Below are positions 1-12,799 of a DNA stretch of 64,000 bases, piece after piece. Each line of letters starts with the position of its first letter. Position 1 is the stretch's first letter. Both the position numbers and the translations under genes were made by a program. The stretch comes from Cycas panzhihuaensis. Its lineage: Eukaryota; Cycadophyta. The notes below the pieces were generated by a model. The model had not been told where the DNA came from and searched no databases. It saw only the letters and a list, made by a program, of their open reading frames with translations. The stretch is from NCBI GenBank assembly GCA_023213395.1, contig CM041465.1:100385741-100449740 (forward strand), written 5' to 3'.

Positions 1-2319
1 GTATTGACTTTGTGGAGATCGATTATATAAAGTTTAAAATTTATCAATGAAAGTTTCCACTCTTGTGTTTGTTTAAACTGTGTAAGTTGAGTGAAAAAGG
101 ATTGACTCTAGGTGTCCTCATATTATTCAAAAAAATAACTTGTGAAGTGCGACCATATTTGGTGGGACAGATATTCGTGTTTCCACTAATTGAACCAATA
201 GTGGGCTCTTCTATCTAGTGGACAAAGGCGTATAAGAGTTGATCTTCCTTAGACATTAGGTGGAGTGTGAAGTATGATACTAACTTGTTGATCCAACTTC
301 GAGTGCTCTCTTTATTCACATCCAAATCAAAGGTAGGGATATTGCTCTTATGGTGGGTAACCTCCTAGAGGTACATTACTTCCTTGAAAGGGGCAAGGAG
401 TGTTGCCTATCATATTGGATGTCCATGTGTTTTAGGATTGAGATTGCAATAGTTGATTGAACAACTCCAGAATTTATGCTTTGGTGATATTAAGGTCTGA
501 TTCTATAGGGAGGCCATTAAGTCTATTATATACACCTTATTTAAAATTCTGCAAGTGATTTAAATCAGTAATTTTCTCTCTTTATGTCAGTGCCATCAAA
601 ACTACAATATGGTCTTAAAGGAGTGAGAATAATATAAAGGAAAGGGGAATATACAAAGTGGGAAAGATCAAGAAAGAACATGATTTAAAAACTAGGGAGA
701 TGTTATAAGGAAGAGATGGGGCAAAGAGGGAGATATGGGATGTTTATAGCTTTTTTACTTTAAAAATTACATAAGAAGGAAACCTAATCCACTTAGGCAA
801 GCACAAAGAGCTCGTCGAAATGAGGTTGATAAGATTTGAGGGTAAATTTTAGGAGATGAGGCCCACCAACGACCTAGGTACCATTAAGTGTGAAAACTAT
901 CTGCCAAAACTAACCTAGAGTGAAATGATCAGTGCAACGTGTTGATTAAAATAAGAAATATAAATTTTAATAGTAAATATTTTTGTTGTGGATTTTTTTT
1001 TTTTGTAGCTAATTCACCTATTCAAGTTGTTTCTAAATCTGATTAATGTTAAGAAAATTACAACCCTTGCTTTCTAGGTTATACTTGTAGTAATCAAATG
1101 GTCAATAATTATGTAGTAAGCTCAATGTTGATTTCAGAGAAGCCTATCAGACACTAGATAGATGTGTTTTTGATTTTGCATGCTCTGCAATAAACTTTTT
1201 TATTGATACTATAGCTCGGCCCAATATCTCAGAGCACTACCTACGAAGAAATAATCATCTTTGTAAGGTTTACAATCATGTAGAGGTGTATTACCAGAGT
1301 AACTTTCAAGCACTAACTGTTAACCCATGCATCACAAAGGACAAATAGATGTAAGTTTACTTATGTTAAGATGGAGAAAGAAGCCTATAGGGGTCCTCCT
1401 ATATACCCAAGGGTACATATAGGTATAATTTTGTAGTTAGGTTTTGTCTAAGGCTCGGTTCAAGAGTGTTTCTCCAGTTCTTCATAGAAGGGGTGAAAAA
1501 ATGATAGTGTGCTTAGCTAAAATAATAGATCCCTGTAATTTTTATAGACCTCCAATATAGGGTCTCTACCTAACTACTTTCGATAGCTACCATATGGAGT
1601 TATTTGTTGGAGAAAGAGGGGTGGGTGGGAGAAGGGTAGCCACCAAGCATAGTTATATACATTTGGACTGACGACTCCAGTACAAAAATTGAAATAAATT
1701 AATTAAATTGAAGTGAACACAAAGAAAGGAAATGGAAGTGTTGGACATTACCTAGGGGAAAATTTTCCTTTCCTTCACAACTCCTAAATGGTGTTAGTTC
1801 CATTCCTTAATCTCCATGCAGAGAGAGTACTAACATAAGGTCTTTCCTTAATCTCTACTTGGGTAGAGAGAGTATTCAATCTGACAGGAAAAAAATTCTG
1901 ATTTTTGTCCATCAAGTAGCTCCTCATAATCATGTAAATGAAAGCCAAATGTCACATTTATTCAAAACAAACTACACAAACAAATCACAAAAACATGATG
2001 AACACTAAAGAGATTATCAAAGTACCTTTCTCTTTAAAAGATAATAATCCTGAATGACATTACAAGTGATCTTCAATCCCTTAAATAAACATGAGGGAGT
2101 CTCCATCTTGTGATCATATTAGTGGCCTTAACAGCATTATATCTTATTGGAGGGATTAATGGCGTGTTCATAAGGCTTAATAACTAACATTAGTCCTTAA
2201 CCCTTTAGTGGTTCCCACGTACTAATGCTTAGGAAGGTGGGGTTACGTTACAAATTTCATCACTGAATTTCTTCCCTCTATCAATTTTGAATCTACTTAC
2301 GTTACATTGACAAATTAAC
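1..2319. other. AT-rich intergenic DNA, no gene recognised
   Basis: I found no long open frame and no recognisable protein similarity on either strand. Around 1,800-1,880 there is a diverged short duplication (CCTTAATCTC followed by a run of GAGAGAGTA, twice). The stretch is probably decayed repeat DNA, but that is an inference. Confidence 0.5.
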
Positions 2320-3310
2320 ACAATATACTCACTTCTTACATGTCCATACCTCATATAAAGCCCCACAACTTGCTAACCTATACATCCAATATGTTTTTTA
2401 ACTTCATGTTTTTCCATTTGCCATAATTTGTGTCTGTAATCTTAAATTCACCAACTCATTCTGACAAGAGCTCTTTCTTGCTTCGGGGACTACTTTTAAC
2501 ACGACCTTAACCTACCATCCTCAAATTAATGCCCAACCAGAGGTGCTCAACAAACCTTGGAGACCTATCTATGTTGATTCATATTTGAACACCAAAATAA
2601 ATGGACATCTTAATTAGTGCTTATTAAATACTGATACAATTCTTTTCACCATTCTACCACTGGTATAATTTTCTTTTTAGCTCTTTATGACTACCACTCA
2701 CCATCTTACTATATAATAGCCACCAATTTATGCAAAACTATTATGCAACAGAAACTCTAAGATATGGACCATATCCTTAACAGCCTTAAATAAAATGTGT
2801 CTATTACATAAAATAACTTACAAACTGTTATCACTTTGACCCCTTATTTTCAGTTGGTTATTTCATGTTCCTTTGACTCTAGCTATATAAATAATAATAT
2901 TTTAAAAACCATCAAAACCATAAGTTGAATCCCCATTATTATAGCCTCCATAAAATCCTCCACCACATCGAAAAAGTTGCCTATGCTTTAAAACTCCCTC
3001 TTGACACCAAAATCCATAATGTCTTCCATGTTTCTTGTCTCAAGAAGCACCTTGGCCATTCCACCACTTCCAAATGTCCCTTCCTATTTTAGCTAAAGAA
3101 GAACTTCTCGTTATTCCTCCTGACCATATCCTAACTACAAGAAGTACCTTAGCCATTCCACCACTCCCAAACGACCCTTCCAATTCTAGCTAAGAAGAAC
3201 TTCTCGCTATTCCTCCTGACCATATCCTAACTAGTTACCAACATTGCCTTTACAATAGAACTATTTTGAAATATCTTATGCAATGAGTTAGGTGGAAACT
3301 AGAGGAAGCT
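2320..3310 (+). pseudogene. Decayed Ty3/gypsy integrase core and C-terminal tail
   Basis: Conceptual translation across several frameshifts gives the end of a gypsy integrase. First comes a PQLANLYI stretch (about 2,345-2,385), then TYHPQINAQPEVLNK at about 2,500-2,550, which matches the family's YHPQTDGQTEVVN block with its catalytic Glu. A frame-shifted ALYDYHSPS segment near 2,680 corresponds to the usual ALYGRPPP block. A GKVAYALKLP and IHNVFHVSCLKKHLG block follows at about 2,970-3,055, the typical tail before the chromodomain or end. Stops and indels make it non-functional. The rest of pol is not recognisable upstream, so this is a truncated or very old copy. The family is clear; the lineage within Ty3/gypsy is not. 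Confidence 0.8.
3041..3233 (+). repeat. Two-unit tandem duplication, period 97 bp
   Basis: 3,041-3,137 is repeated at 3,138-3,233 with about ten differences. Both units start CAAGAAG and end CCTAACTA. The duplicated piece is the C-terminal integrase tail of the gypsy remnant, so the duplication arose within or after that element. Confidence 0.9.
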
Positions 3311-3388
3311 AGATGGAAATCAAAAAAGATTATTTGACAACATTTACATCTTTCTAGTTTTGTGGATTCAACATCTCAAAGAGGGGGA

Positions 3389-3700
3389 CCTACTACATAA
3401 CTACCTCTTGGTTGGCGCCTACTGATGCACAATTAGAGTAACTGCGAGGCCTAATTGCTAGCACATGTAATTATGAGCCCTACATGTTAGTGCTATCTCT
3501 TATTATTTGTACAAGGCCCAATTTCATTCATCAATAGCATTTTAGATTGGAGGCCTCTATCTATATAAAGCCTCATTAGATGTTAAGCAACCATCTTTTG
3601 TCGAGCTTAATATAATTGGCACACACCCAAACACATTTAGATGAACTAATGCAACTTTTCTTCCACTGAAATCTTCTTCAAGGACATATCCCTTACAACC
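3389..3700 (+). repeat. Possible 3' LTR remnant after the gypsy tail
   Basis: A purine run (AAAGAGGGGGA, about 3,377-3,387) follows the integrase tail, as a polypurine tract would. About 180 bp further on is a TATA-like TATATAAAG (near 3,562). This is the expected place and content for a 3' LTR, but no partner LTR is in the window and the ends are not defined. Confidence 0.3.
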
Positions 3701-5129
3701 TTAAGAGTTCTATTAAATAAATAAACAAAATAATAAATGACTTCACCTCAGAGTTGTAATTTGAATATGTAGTACAAAACAAACATCTAGCCATTTTAGC
3801 GATGGCCTGATTTTTCATTTGACTACTCCATTTTGTTGTGGAATATGGAGGATAGTTTTCTTTCGTGTTTTTTTTCTTGTTTTTTATAAAAAAAATAAAA
3901 TAAATAACTGTCAAATGTGAAAACCCTAAAATTTCCTATAACATGACATAAGATAAGCATCCACTGTAAATGGACAATAAGGTAGGGTGATACAAGAGTT
4001 AGTGACCAATCAACAAGGTAAGTATTAGTCTTTCTTTTTTTTTTGGTAAGGTAAAATGGAATTAAGTGTGGGTTTGAAAAATAGGCTCCCACGACCTAGT
4101 ACATCAGTAGTGGTTTAGCATCCAAACCAAAATGGACCGTGAGGTAAGTATTAGTCATTGCCCCTATAAAAATAAAAGATTATATAAAAATATTATAATC
4201 ATGCACCACTCCAAATTACTAAAAGAGACCATTGGTGTAGTAAGGAAATCAAGTTTCTTAAAATGACTTTTAAACAAAATTTACAATAATGATACAAGAG
4301 GAAAATGAGTTTAAACAATCAAGGGACGCATGGTTCCATCAAAATGTGATATCCCTATATTTCACAATGGAGGTGGTTGTTTCTCAAAAAGGGAATAACA
4401 ACCTCCAACATAAAAATTAGAATCTTCTCAACTAGCACCTACTTCAAGAATCGTTATAATAACCATGCTGATGGCATAGTTTGAAAAATTAAAAAAGAGC
4501 AAAAGCTAGAATTTAAAATAAAAACTTCATACCTTGAATAAATCATTTGGATTACACAATAACTCTATTCCTAAAAGATTCCAACATGATTCCTAAAAGA
4601 TTGTAAGACACCATGGTAAAGTTGCAATCACAAATTTCAACAAATAAACAATATGCCAACTAGCTATAATAACTCTATTAGGATTGTAGGAAGTTTGGGG
4701 GAGAGAAAAGTGTAATAGAAGCAAAGCTACAGGAAGTGATGAGCAAAACGAAAATAACAAAATAATTTATGTTATTTAACATGATGGGTCGTACTTATAT
4801 GAACAATAGACTGAAAAAAGGGAACCTTATAGATAATTGAGCTATTTAGAATTTCTCATTTTTTTGTTTTAACAAACATGCTACAGGATGAATAAGGCAC
4901 AAAGATTCAAATGTTTCAATGAAAGAAGGGAAGGCTAAAGTGCAAATGGCCAAAAATCTCAACTTCCAAAGAAAATCATATAAATAAGAAAAGTTTTAAA
5001 TGAAAATTTCAAGGATAATATTACAAAGAAAAAGGAGTTATTTTTCCAATTTGAATAAAGGTACTAGAAGGTTTTATTTATGATGGGCAAGATATAAGCA
5101 AGAAAAGTGACACATGTACAATATGAAAG
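3701..5129. other. AT-rich intergenic DNA, nothing recognised
   Basis: Only short chance open frames on the minus strand around 3.7-4.1 kb, made of low-complexity Lys/Phe-rich sequence. No RNA gene or repeat with recognisable ends was seen. Confidence 0.5.
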
Positions 5130-5337
5130 TTAAAAGAATCTTCTTAATTACCATGCCACAACTAGACAAAATGCAAATAACTACAATGTAGGTCACAATC
5201 AATCTCATTAAATGGTAGGCTTGATATAACATGTTAAAACAATCTTCTTAATTACCATGTCACAACTAGACAAGATGCAAATAACTACAATTTAGGTCAC
5301 AATCAATTTCATTAGATGGTAGGCTTGATGTAACATG
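5130..5337 (+). repeat. Two-unit tandem duplication, period 104 bp
   Basis: 5,130-5,233 and 5,234-5,337 align end to end with about nine substitutions and no obvious indel. Both units contain CTTCTTAATTACCATG and GGTAGGCTTGAT. No coding potential is visible. Confidence 0.9.
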
Positions 5338-6863
5338 GGACTTGATAATCATAAGTGTTGAATAAACACAATCACATTTTAAGAATTGTTAAAAAAAACT
5401 AAAAAGCAACGAAGAAAGTTAAAAACTTCCACTCAGCATACAAGCAAAGTCTATGTATAAAACAATTTAAATTTAACAAAACAAATCCTATGATTACTTC
5501 TTCTAATTGTAACTTAACATAATATAATTTAATATAATAAGTAATAACATAATATATAAATGTTAAAATTTCTTTTTTTTTAATCAAATTACATACATTC
5601 ATAAGTTGCGAGAATGACCTATATTTTTATTATGCTGTGCATGCAAACGTTTCAATCAAATTCCAATGCCACTCACTGCTCTTAATGACATCTTTCATTA
5701 TCTTTGTACGCTCTCCTCACACGTCCTCTCAACCTTTTAATTACAATATGCCACTTCACAAACACACTCCTGAAACCAACCACCACCAACGCCAGACTCC
5801 ATTATATTATGAATGCCCATACACACAAAATAGCTCAGGGGATATGACAAATCGCCAATGTCTCATAAGAAGAATCAAAAGTGTAGAAGAAACAGCACTG
5901 CCAATCAAATATTCATCTTCCTTTCCATCGGATCTTTACTACCGTAAGGACTCATGACAAAACCACCACCACCACCAAATGTTTGCCACTAGAATTGCAT
6001 ACAATCACAACGCCCACACAAAGCTTTGATGATATAAGGCATCCATGAGGTACAGAATTCTTCACAGATGACCGTGTACATCGAACTCAATTTGTTTAGA
6101 TCAATCGACCCCTATGCGCCATTCACAATCCTCCGGACGGTTGTACTCAAATTTTCGAGCTCGGTTTCCTATACTTAAAGGCCGTCAATGATTGCAACAG
6201 GCAACAACCCAAACCTTAATTTATCTTTCATTAATATGCCTAGTTAATAAGAAGAAAGTATTCATAATACTATCGTTGAAGAAAGGACTATCGGTCTTGG
6301 TGCCACATTCCCACTCACAGATTAGCTCTCGACACATCCATGAACAGTACACCACTGGCAAATGCCAGATAATCGATAACAGTTGCCTAGACCAAAAGCC
6401 GGGATCCACTGGCAGAGAAGGGTAAATATTATTTATTTTAAAATATATCTTATGTATTTAAAATATAAAATTAAATAAATAAAGGAAAAACAACAGAGAA
6501 TACACCCACACCTTGAATATTTTTTATTCAAATATATTTGAAAGTTCTCAATTTAAATGTCAATTGAATATACACATTCGAATTTTCGACAAATTCGACA
6601 GTGGTTTTTTAAAAACAACAAATCCAAATCATCGATGTCCAATGCTCTCCTTTAACGAAAAAGGGGAAAAAGAAATCAAAAGGGAACCAATCCTCAGACC
6701 CCATTCTATACTTGTAAATTGAGCCCCAAAGTAGTACTTGGATTTCAACGCCTAATACCATTCGCTTATTTACACAAGAACAACCTCGTCAGGACATAGA
6801 CCACGACCAAAGCTGCGCCCTCTTCCATCCAAGAAAAGCGACAGTAACGTAGGAATTTATATC
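5338..6863. other. Region 3' of the J-protein gene, including its probable 3' UTR; no assigned gene
   Basis: Directly below 6,864 should lie the 3' UTR of the minus-strand J-protein gene; the poly(A) site cannot be placed. Frames at 5,637-5,957 (+), 6,192-6,425 (+) and 6,221-6,409 (-) are open, but I recognise no family in them. The composition between about 5,700 and 6,420 is less AT-rich than its surroundings, so an unrecognised exon or unique-sequence segment is possible. Confidence 0.4.
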
Positions 6864-8409
6864 CTAATATGCACTACAGAAATTAATCGGATAACCCCCT
6901 CCAAAACCCATTCCAACCCCCTGTTTGCAAAGATCACAATCACAGATGCGAGGCTTCTTGCGCCTTCCATATTCTTCGGCATCTTGCTGCCCCTCTGCAA
7001 CGTGATGATCTTCGATGTCAGAGCAGATATTGTCCTCAATGTTCAGATCATACTCCGGCCATGAATAGTCATCCCACGTCTCATTTCCCACTTCCTCAGT
7101 GAATAATTCGCAGTCTGGCCACAAAGGCTTTTGCACATGGGATAATTCTTGTTGCTTCGAGGGCGGTTCCGACGATTGGAAACTGTCGGTAGAAAACCAA
7201 TTTTCCTTCACCATTTTCACAAACATTTGCTGAAGATCCTCAAAGGTATCTTCTCCGGACCTCTGCAATCACACCCAAATTTCTCTGGTTAGCTTCTAAG
7301 ACAACGTAAACCTCCAATAAACATCGATTTAAATGATTTCGTAATGAAAAAACAAAAGCAGGGATGCAGGAGTGATGGATGGATTTCAGACCTCAGCTCT
7401 GGCATTGACCATCATGGATGCCATCTCATCCAGGAAATCAGATAACCCCTGAAAATAGTCACACAGAACAGATGCAATCCTGTCAAAGCTGTATCCTTAA
7501 AAATCTTGACAATCAACAGATATAATCGAAAGAGATTCATAAGCGGGACAGGGTTGTAGCAACTCACATCCTCATCCTGACAGGACTCGTATAGGCCTGC
7601 ATCGTACATCGCCCTCTTTGAGTCGTCTGATAGAACCGAATATGCCTCTTGGATCTTTTGGAATTTTAACTTCGCCTGCTCCGCCAATGTGGGGTTTTTT
7701 GACCACTTGTCCGGATGCCATTTCTGCCAGGAACAATTAAATCACAATGAATACTAATACAAACCCTCCACAGCCCAAGCACGATTAAGTTAACCGCTTT
7801 TAACCCGGAAACATTAGCCCTAAACAGAAAGTTACAGAACCAACTTGAATGATTGCGATTCAATGCCAGAAGCATTTGAAAACTAAGAATCAGAAACTAG
7901 GACACTCTTCGCCCGACATGCAAAGGCATGGTCATGCCAGATCGCCATTCATTGATCGCATCACAGCATTTCATCTTAAACCTGAAGTCCAGGAAGCATA
8001 AAGAGATCCACCAATCTATAAAGCTTACCGCCAATCTTGATATTTTACCACTCAAAGAAATCCAAGAAACATAAAGAAACGAAACTTGTGCTGCATCCCA
8101 AACACAATCAACACGACATAAATAGCAATCCTCAACAAAATGTGTGCTTCGGACGTGGAATAGAAGGCAAATATTGCACGTAAACCCAGAAGAGACCTAA
8201 TTGCAAACTACCTGCGACAATCCAAAGACAAAAGACCGTTGCGTTTCCCGCAACGCGACTCAGATTTTTCAATGATCTTTTATATACACGCACAAACAGA
8301 GCCTCACCTTTGCTAATTTTCTATAAGCTCTCCGTATTTCTGCAGCAGAAGAATCCTTGCGAATTCCAAGAACTGAATAAAATGATTCAGAATCCTCCTC
8401 AAGCGCCAT
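6864..8409 (-). CDS. J-domain (DnaJ/HSP40) co-chaperone, small class C type, four exons
   Basis: The coding exons are 8,409-8,308, 7,723-7,568, 7,448-7,392 and 7,262-6,864, all joined in phase 0 with GT donors and AG acceptors; the stop is TAG at 6,864-6,866. The product is 237 residues. The J domain occupies roughly residues 9-75: helix II reads AAEIRRAYRKLAK, then HPD at 37-39 (the Hsp70-ATPase-stimulating loop), then FQKIQEAYSVLSD and MYDAGLYES. A helical middle (GLSDFLDEMASMM, FEDLQQMFVKMV) and an acidic stretch follow, ending in a Cys-rich tail (CDCDLC at about 212-217, GFGGG). There is no zinc-finger G/F class A layout, no signal peptide and no membrane segment, so it probably acts with Hsp70 in cytosol or nucleus. 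Layout and exon structure resemble the small plant HSP40s of the At1g56300/At1g71000 kind (recalled, not searched). The start ATG is the first in-frame Met before the J domain and lies 80 bp below a TATA box. The gene appears intact. Confidence 0.9.
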
Positions 8410-8485
8410 CACGAGAAATCAGTCACCGTTCCTTCTTTATACAGGGCATTAGCATTCCATCACACCAACAACAACACATGCACTT

Positions 8486-8498
8486 CTATTTTATACAG
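8486..8498 (-). promoter_or_regulatory. TATA box of the J-protein gene
   Basis: On the minus strand this reads CTGTATAAAATAG, a good plant TATA box, with its core 80 bp upstream of the start codon at 8,409. That would give a short 5' UTR of about 45-55 nt. A second TATAAAG at 8,435-8,441 is too near the ATG to be the main box. Confidence 0.55.
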
Positions 8499-8640
8499 CG
8501 GGAGTACCCCGCGCTGCAATATCCTCCCTAAACCTCCCACTTTTACAGAGAGCAATCGTTACCCAATTATAAATCTCCCACCCGCTTCGCCTCCCACAGC
8601 AAATACAAATTTCGACGGCTTATCGGATCGCGATCAGAGA

Positions 8641-8655
8641 TTCCGAAGAACATTC
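8641..8655 (-). promoter_or_regulatory. Heat-shock-element-like motif upstream of the J-protein gene
   Basis: The plus strand reads TTCCGAAGAACATTC, which contains GAAnnTTC plus adjacent GAA and TTC units, about 150 bp above the TATA box. A better three-unit element, GAAAATTCCAGAG (GAAnnTTCnnGAG), lies at 9,143-9,155, and a TTCnnGAA pair lies at 9,295-9,302. Heat-shock factors bind alternating nGAAn units, and small HSP40 genes are often heat-induced. The role here is inferred from motif and position only. Confidence 0.35.
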
Positions 8656-9480
8656 AAGCTGTGCTTATCCAGATATCTGCAACAGCCAAACCACAGACAC
8701 CAGCTTCCTAACCCTCCACTTTCTCCCCTTTGAAGGGCTTGTTCCTCACCAAAATTGCCGGACTCCCTATTTAGAGCGCTTCCCTGTTAAATAAGCAAAG
8801 GTGGCAAGAAGTTTAATAGAGAACAAACAGTTCTATACAAGTGCCGGATAAAATAGACTGCAAACCCTGTGCACAAGGCACGTGTGCCCTCCGTGGATGA
8901 AACTAGAACATGCTGCTTCACCAATCTCACCCCGCCAATTGCTCCAGAATTCCTCTACAAATAGAGAATATCTAGATGCTTCCACACCCCGCTATCTTTT
9001 ACGCAAATAAACAAACGTGCAATTGAAGTCGTTGAAAAGGCGCCACATTCCTCACGGAACCAAAGATATTTATCTGGGTGATCCACAGATACCTCCAAAG
9101 CGTCGTGATTATTTTAATTCCAAACTCTTATTATTTGCATTCGAAAATTCCAGAGGCTCTAGAATGCCGGCGACTTACGTGGACTGACAGGTCGGATGTA
9201 CAGAAGATATTTTAAAAACCGGCTATGCTCAAACCATCGTGTGGTTTCTAAAACCCAGTCCCTGCTGCCGACGGTAGTTCACGGCTCCGGAGGGTTCTGG
9301 AAGTTCTAATAGCAGTTACTGCCACGTTTGTTTGTTTCTGTCTCGTTATTGAGGGTCCCACCTTCCGCCGGTCACGCTTGGGATTCCCCCGAGATATTCT
9401 GGTACTTCACGTTCACACATACGGTGTTCTTTCCAATTCGCCGAGGTCACCATTATTTGTAATTATTCGTCGCGTTTTGC
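8656..9480 (-). promoter_or_regulatory. Upstream region of the J-protein gene, GC-richer than its surroundings
   Basis: This stretch contains many intact CG dinucleotides (for example around 9,165-9,290), unlike the AT-rich, CG-poor DNA on both sides. Retained CG sites suggest a region that is not heavily methylated in the germ line, as expected of a promoter. No exon was recognised here. Confidence 0.35.
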
Positions 9481-11205
9481 AGCAAGTTTGAACTACTAAT
9501 ATTCCTTAGATATTTTCAATGTTTACGCATACGTGAACTTCTGGGATCGCCGGGGTCCACAATTCCATGTGCAAAATAATTGCCCTACGCATCCTTCCTC
9601 CGCTAACGAGTGAGATATTTTCATGTCCATTTCATCCACCAAAGACGTTTGCCTCTCTAAATCTTTGGAATGTTTGATGACATACTTTGTCATGCTCAAG
9701 ATTGAATTTTGACACCATTTTTGTTTTTCTTAAAATTAATTCCATCATTTACCTAGGCCCTTGAATTTTAAACATGTTATTTTGACATATAATATTAATT
9801 TTTTTAAATGTATTATACAACATATTGTTCAACAGACAAAATATATAACCCACACATACAAATACGCATATATAATTTATTAGGGTATTTATTAATTATT
9901 AGCATTACACATACTTTAGTGTGTAGCCTTTAATTTTTAAGAGATTCATTTTAATTATATTGCAAGGTCTTTTTTTTCTTTTGTAAAAGTATTCTATCAA
10001 TAATATAAGTTAGAAATTTATGGCCAATGCTATTGTGATATTTAATAGTTTTGGAAAAACTTACATAAAGGATCTTCTAATAAGTTTTATCATGATTTTT
10101 TTTAGGACCTTTTTTAGTGTACTTATTTATGCATATATTAATACAAGTATAACAACGTTCTTATGGAGTAGCGTGTACAATATGTATGGTAATTATGTAT
10201 GCAATGCCAGTACATGTAGTTTAAAAGGACCAAACATCGATTCCATTGTCATTGTTGAATCTAGTGGATTTGCGATGGTATTAGATGTAAATTTGTTGAT
10301 CATGTGTAAATAAACCCTATTCTTAATGTATGTTGCTACATAAGATTACCATCGATGTTTTAGATCGTGGGCAAAAATGCATTCATAAAGACCAAGTCTA
10401 TTTATGACGAATGTGGTAAGGAAGTGGGTGCATGATTTGCTAAGGCTTATAGTATATTAAACTCAACACTAGAAAATGTACAAGTCATAATAGAAAGTGT
10501 GAATGAAAGGTACAAAAGTGGTTCCCTATATTTATTATCACTTGTTCAAGAAGAAATCTAGGATTAAAACATAGATATAGACCATGATGCAACATTCCAT
10601 ATAAAACTTATAATAAAAGAATTAGAGGAAGATTTTTGTAAAGTATCATGGAATATAAGTACTTTGTTGAAATGAAATAGATTAACACCCAAACAAATTT
10701 AAAACACAATCATAAAAGAGTAGGAATTTGAGTTGAATCAAATCATTACGCCACGTGGATTTGATGAGATTCAACGATCGTCCATCGTAGGGGAAGTTAG
10801 TACCACAAAACCCTTAGTGAAAAGTGAGAGGTTGCCATAAAGGTTATTATCAATAACATAAATAAGGGCATTAACACGATGATTGCTTACAAGTATTGGT
10901 TCGTAAATTAAAAAATACACTAGTAGATTATCAAAATTTACCTTAGATTATGGAAAGATTATTAGAGTGGTATTAGGCCAAGCTTGAGCTTATATTCCTA
11001 TAGACATATAAAGATGCCCTCAAATGAGCAATGTAGTTTGAAAAAAGATTCTAAAGAAAATTGGCATAAGAACAAAGAGATAAAGAGATTAGTTAGGTGA
11101 GTGACTTAGAGTCAAACTATGAAGACATTTACAAATGCTTCCTAAAGTTTTAAATGAAGAAATTTCTACACTAGATATAAGGTTACAATACCCCATATAG
11201 GGGTA
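9481..11205. other. AT-rich intergenic DNA, no gene recognised
   Basis: One frame (10,020-10,313, +) is open for 97 codons but is AT-driven, hydrophobic and unlike any family I know. I see no RNA gene and no repeat with clear ends. Confidence 0.45.
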
Positions 11206-11756
11206 AACGTAACCATGAAAGCTCAAGTTATATCGAATGAGGTAAATTAAAGATAATGACACTTGAGTTTGTCTAAAGTTTAGGGATTTTGAAGTATCTA
11301 GTATGGTTATTAATGGAGGGTCCAGTATTAATATGCTTTTCTTTTAAATTAAAAGAAGTTTGGATAACTAAGGCTTAATGGTTTCTCTTCTACAATAATA
11401 ATGAGGATAATAGAAGGGTTTTTCTAGTAGGTATAGCTCACAATGTTAAGCTTGATATTGGTGGCATTGTAGCCTCACTTAATTTTAAGGTTATAAAAAT
11501 AAAAGAAGGGCAAGAATCTTATCTGACTTTGGTAGGTCAACCCTAATATTATTCTACTAGAGTTCTAGCTAATTAGTTGAATAAAACCTTCTAATAAAAG
11601 AAAAACAATAAGAAGAAAAGGTTACCCTTCTTTTTTAGGGAACTATTGATAGGATTTAAGATGCATATAATTATGTTAAGTTCTATCATAAAGGGTAGTA
11701 GTGGTTCTTCCATAGCATATATCTACCATTATGCATTATGGTTATTGATGAGTTAG
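11206..11756 (+). pseudogene. Ty3/gypsy protease-region fragment, copy 1
   Basis: A short frame around 11,300 reads MVINGGSSINML, which matches the aspartic-protease active-site region of plant gypsy elements (usually D-S/N/G-G-S/A-x-x-N-x-M/L) with the Asp changed to Asn. Frameshifts follow. The same sequence occurs at 17,590-18,120 in the same orientation. Neither fragment has a recognisable RT or LTR beside it. Confidence 0.55.
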
Positions 11757-11931
11757 ATGCAACACGTTAGGTAAGTGAATGCCAAGCTTATTCCCATGAA
11801 TGTAGGAAAAGAAGGTTGTGGTAATAAAGCTAACGATTTATTCAAGTTTTAAATCCCTTAGTGCCCAACAATCGAGGGATGAACACTACGATAGGAAAGA
11901 TTGTAAGGTGACATTATAGAAATGAGTGGAT

Positions 11932-12244
11932 TGAAGGAAGGATGGATCTAGAGAATAAATCACTCATATGCATACAATGGTAATAGAGAATGAAGAATAG
12001 ATGAAAACAAGATATGAGAACAAAGCATGGAAGTGAGAATAAATATTGACTCCCTCCATGAGATTTCGTCTTTTATTATTGAGGGTGGGCATTAGGGCTA
12101 GGATTTTCCCGCTTAATGACATGAACCTAGAATTACATCTAAATGCATATAAAGTGTATTTCACTAAGAGACTAATGCTAACAATATATCCTAAGGTCAC
12201 TTAATTAATTTACATAAATGACCTTGATACGTTAACCTCTTTTA
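11932..12244 (-). repeat. C1 3' LTR
   Basis: 313 bp, aligned without large gaps to the LTR at 17,136-17,448 and in the same orientation. The two copies differ at many sites, mostly transitions, so the insertion is old. Confidence 0.92.
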
Positions 12245-12799
12245 ATCCCCCTTTAATGGTGGAAGGTCATTTTGAAAAAATATATTCTATGAGGTTTTTA
12301 TTTGAGTTTTATTATTACATTGAAATTCTAAGTGATACTTTTGTGAGAAAACCTTAATGGGAAATAAAATTTTATGAACTTTCTAAGATTTATAGCCCCT
12401 TTTATAAATCAAAATGGCTAAGGTGGCTCTTGATATAGCCTGATAGCCTAGCAACTTAAATGTGCAACTTAATTTTCTAAGTTTCCATATACTATTTAGT
12501 CATTCTCTATGCCCTTTCAAGTTTTCACAGGTTCAGATTTTCTAAAACTAGTACAATCCTTATCCTTCTATGCCCATATGGGGTTTTCACAAATAGGATA
12601 GAGTAAAAACTTACTCTTATTCTTTCGCACCCACAAGGAGTTTTCATAAATAGAATAGAGTGTGATGATCCCTTCACTATTTTCTTTGATCAGTCAAAGA
12701 TGTAGGCCCTAAGGCCAAGCTGCCTTCAGAACTGTTCAAACTTCACCCTTTGCAGTAATTTAGTGAAGATATCAACCACTTGATCTGTTATGGGGTAGT

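Noticed and set aside
5637-6425. Short open frames on both strands below the J-protein gene
   Set aside because: No similarity I can name and no clear splice structure. Kept only as an unassigned stretch.
8435-8441. TATAAAG near the J-protein start as the main TATA box
   Set aside because: It lies only about 26-32 bp above the ATG, which would leave no 5' UTR. The box at 8,486-8,498 fits better.
10020-10313. 97-codon plus-strand frame
   Set aside because: AT-rich hydrophobic translation without recognisable domain, promoter or neighbour; likely chance.
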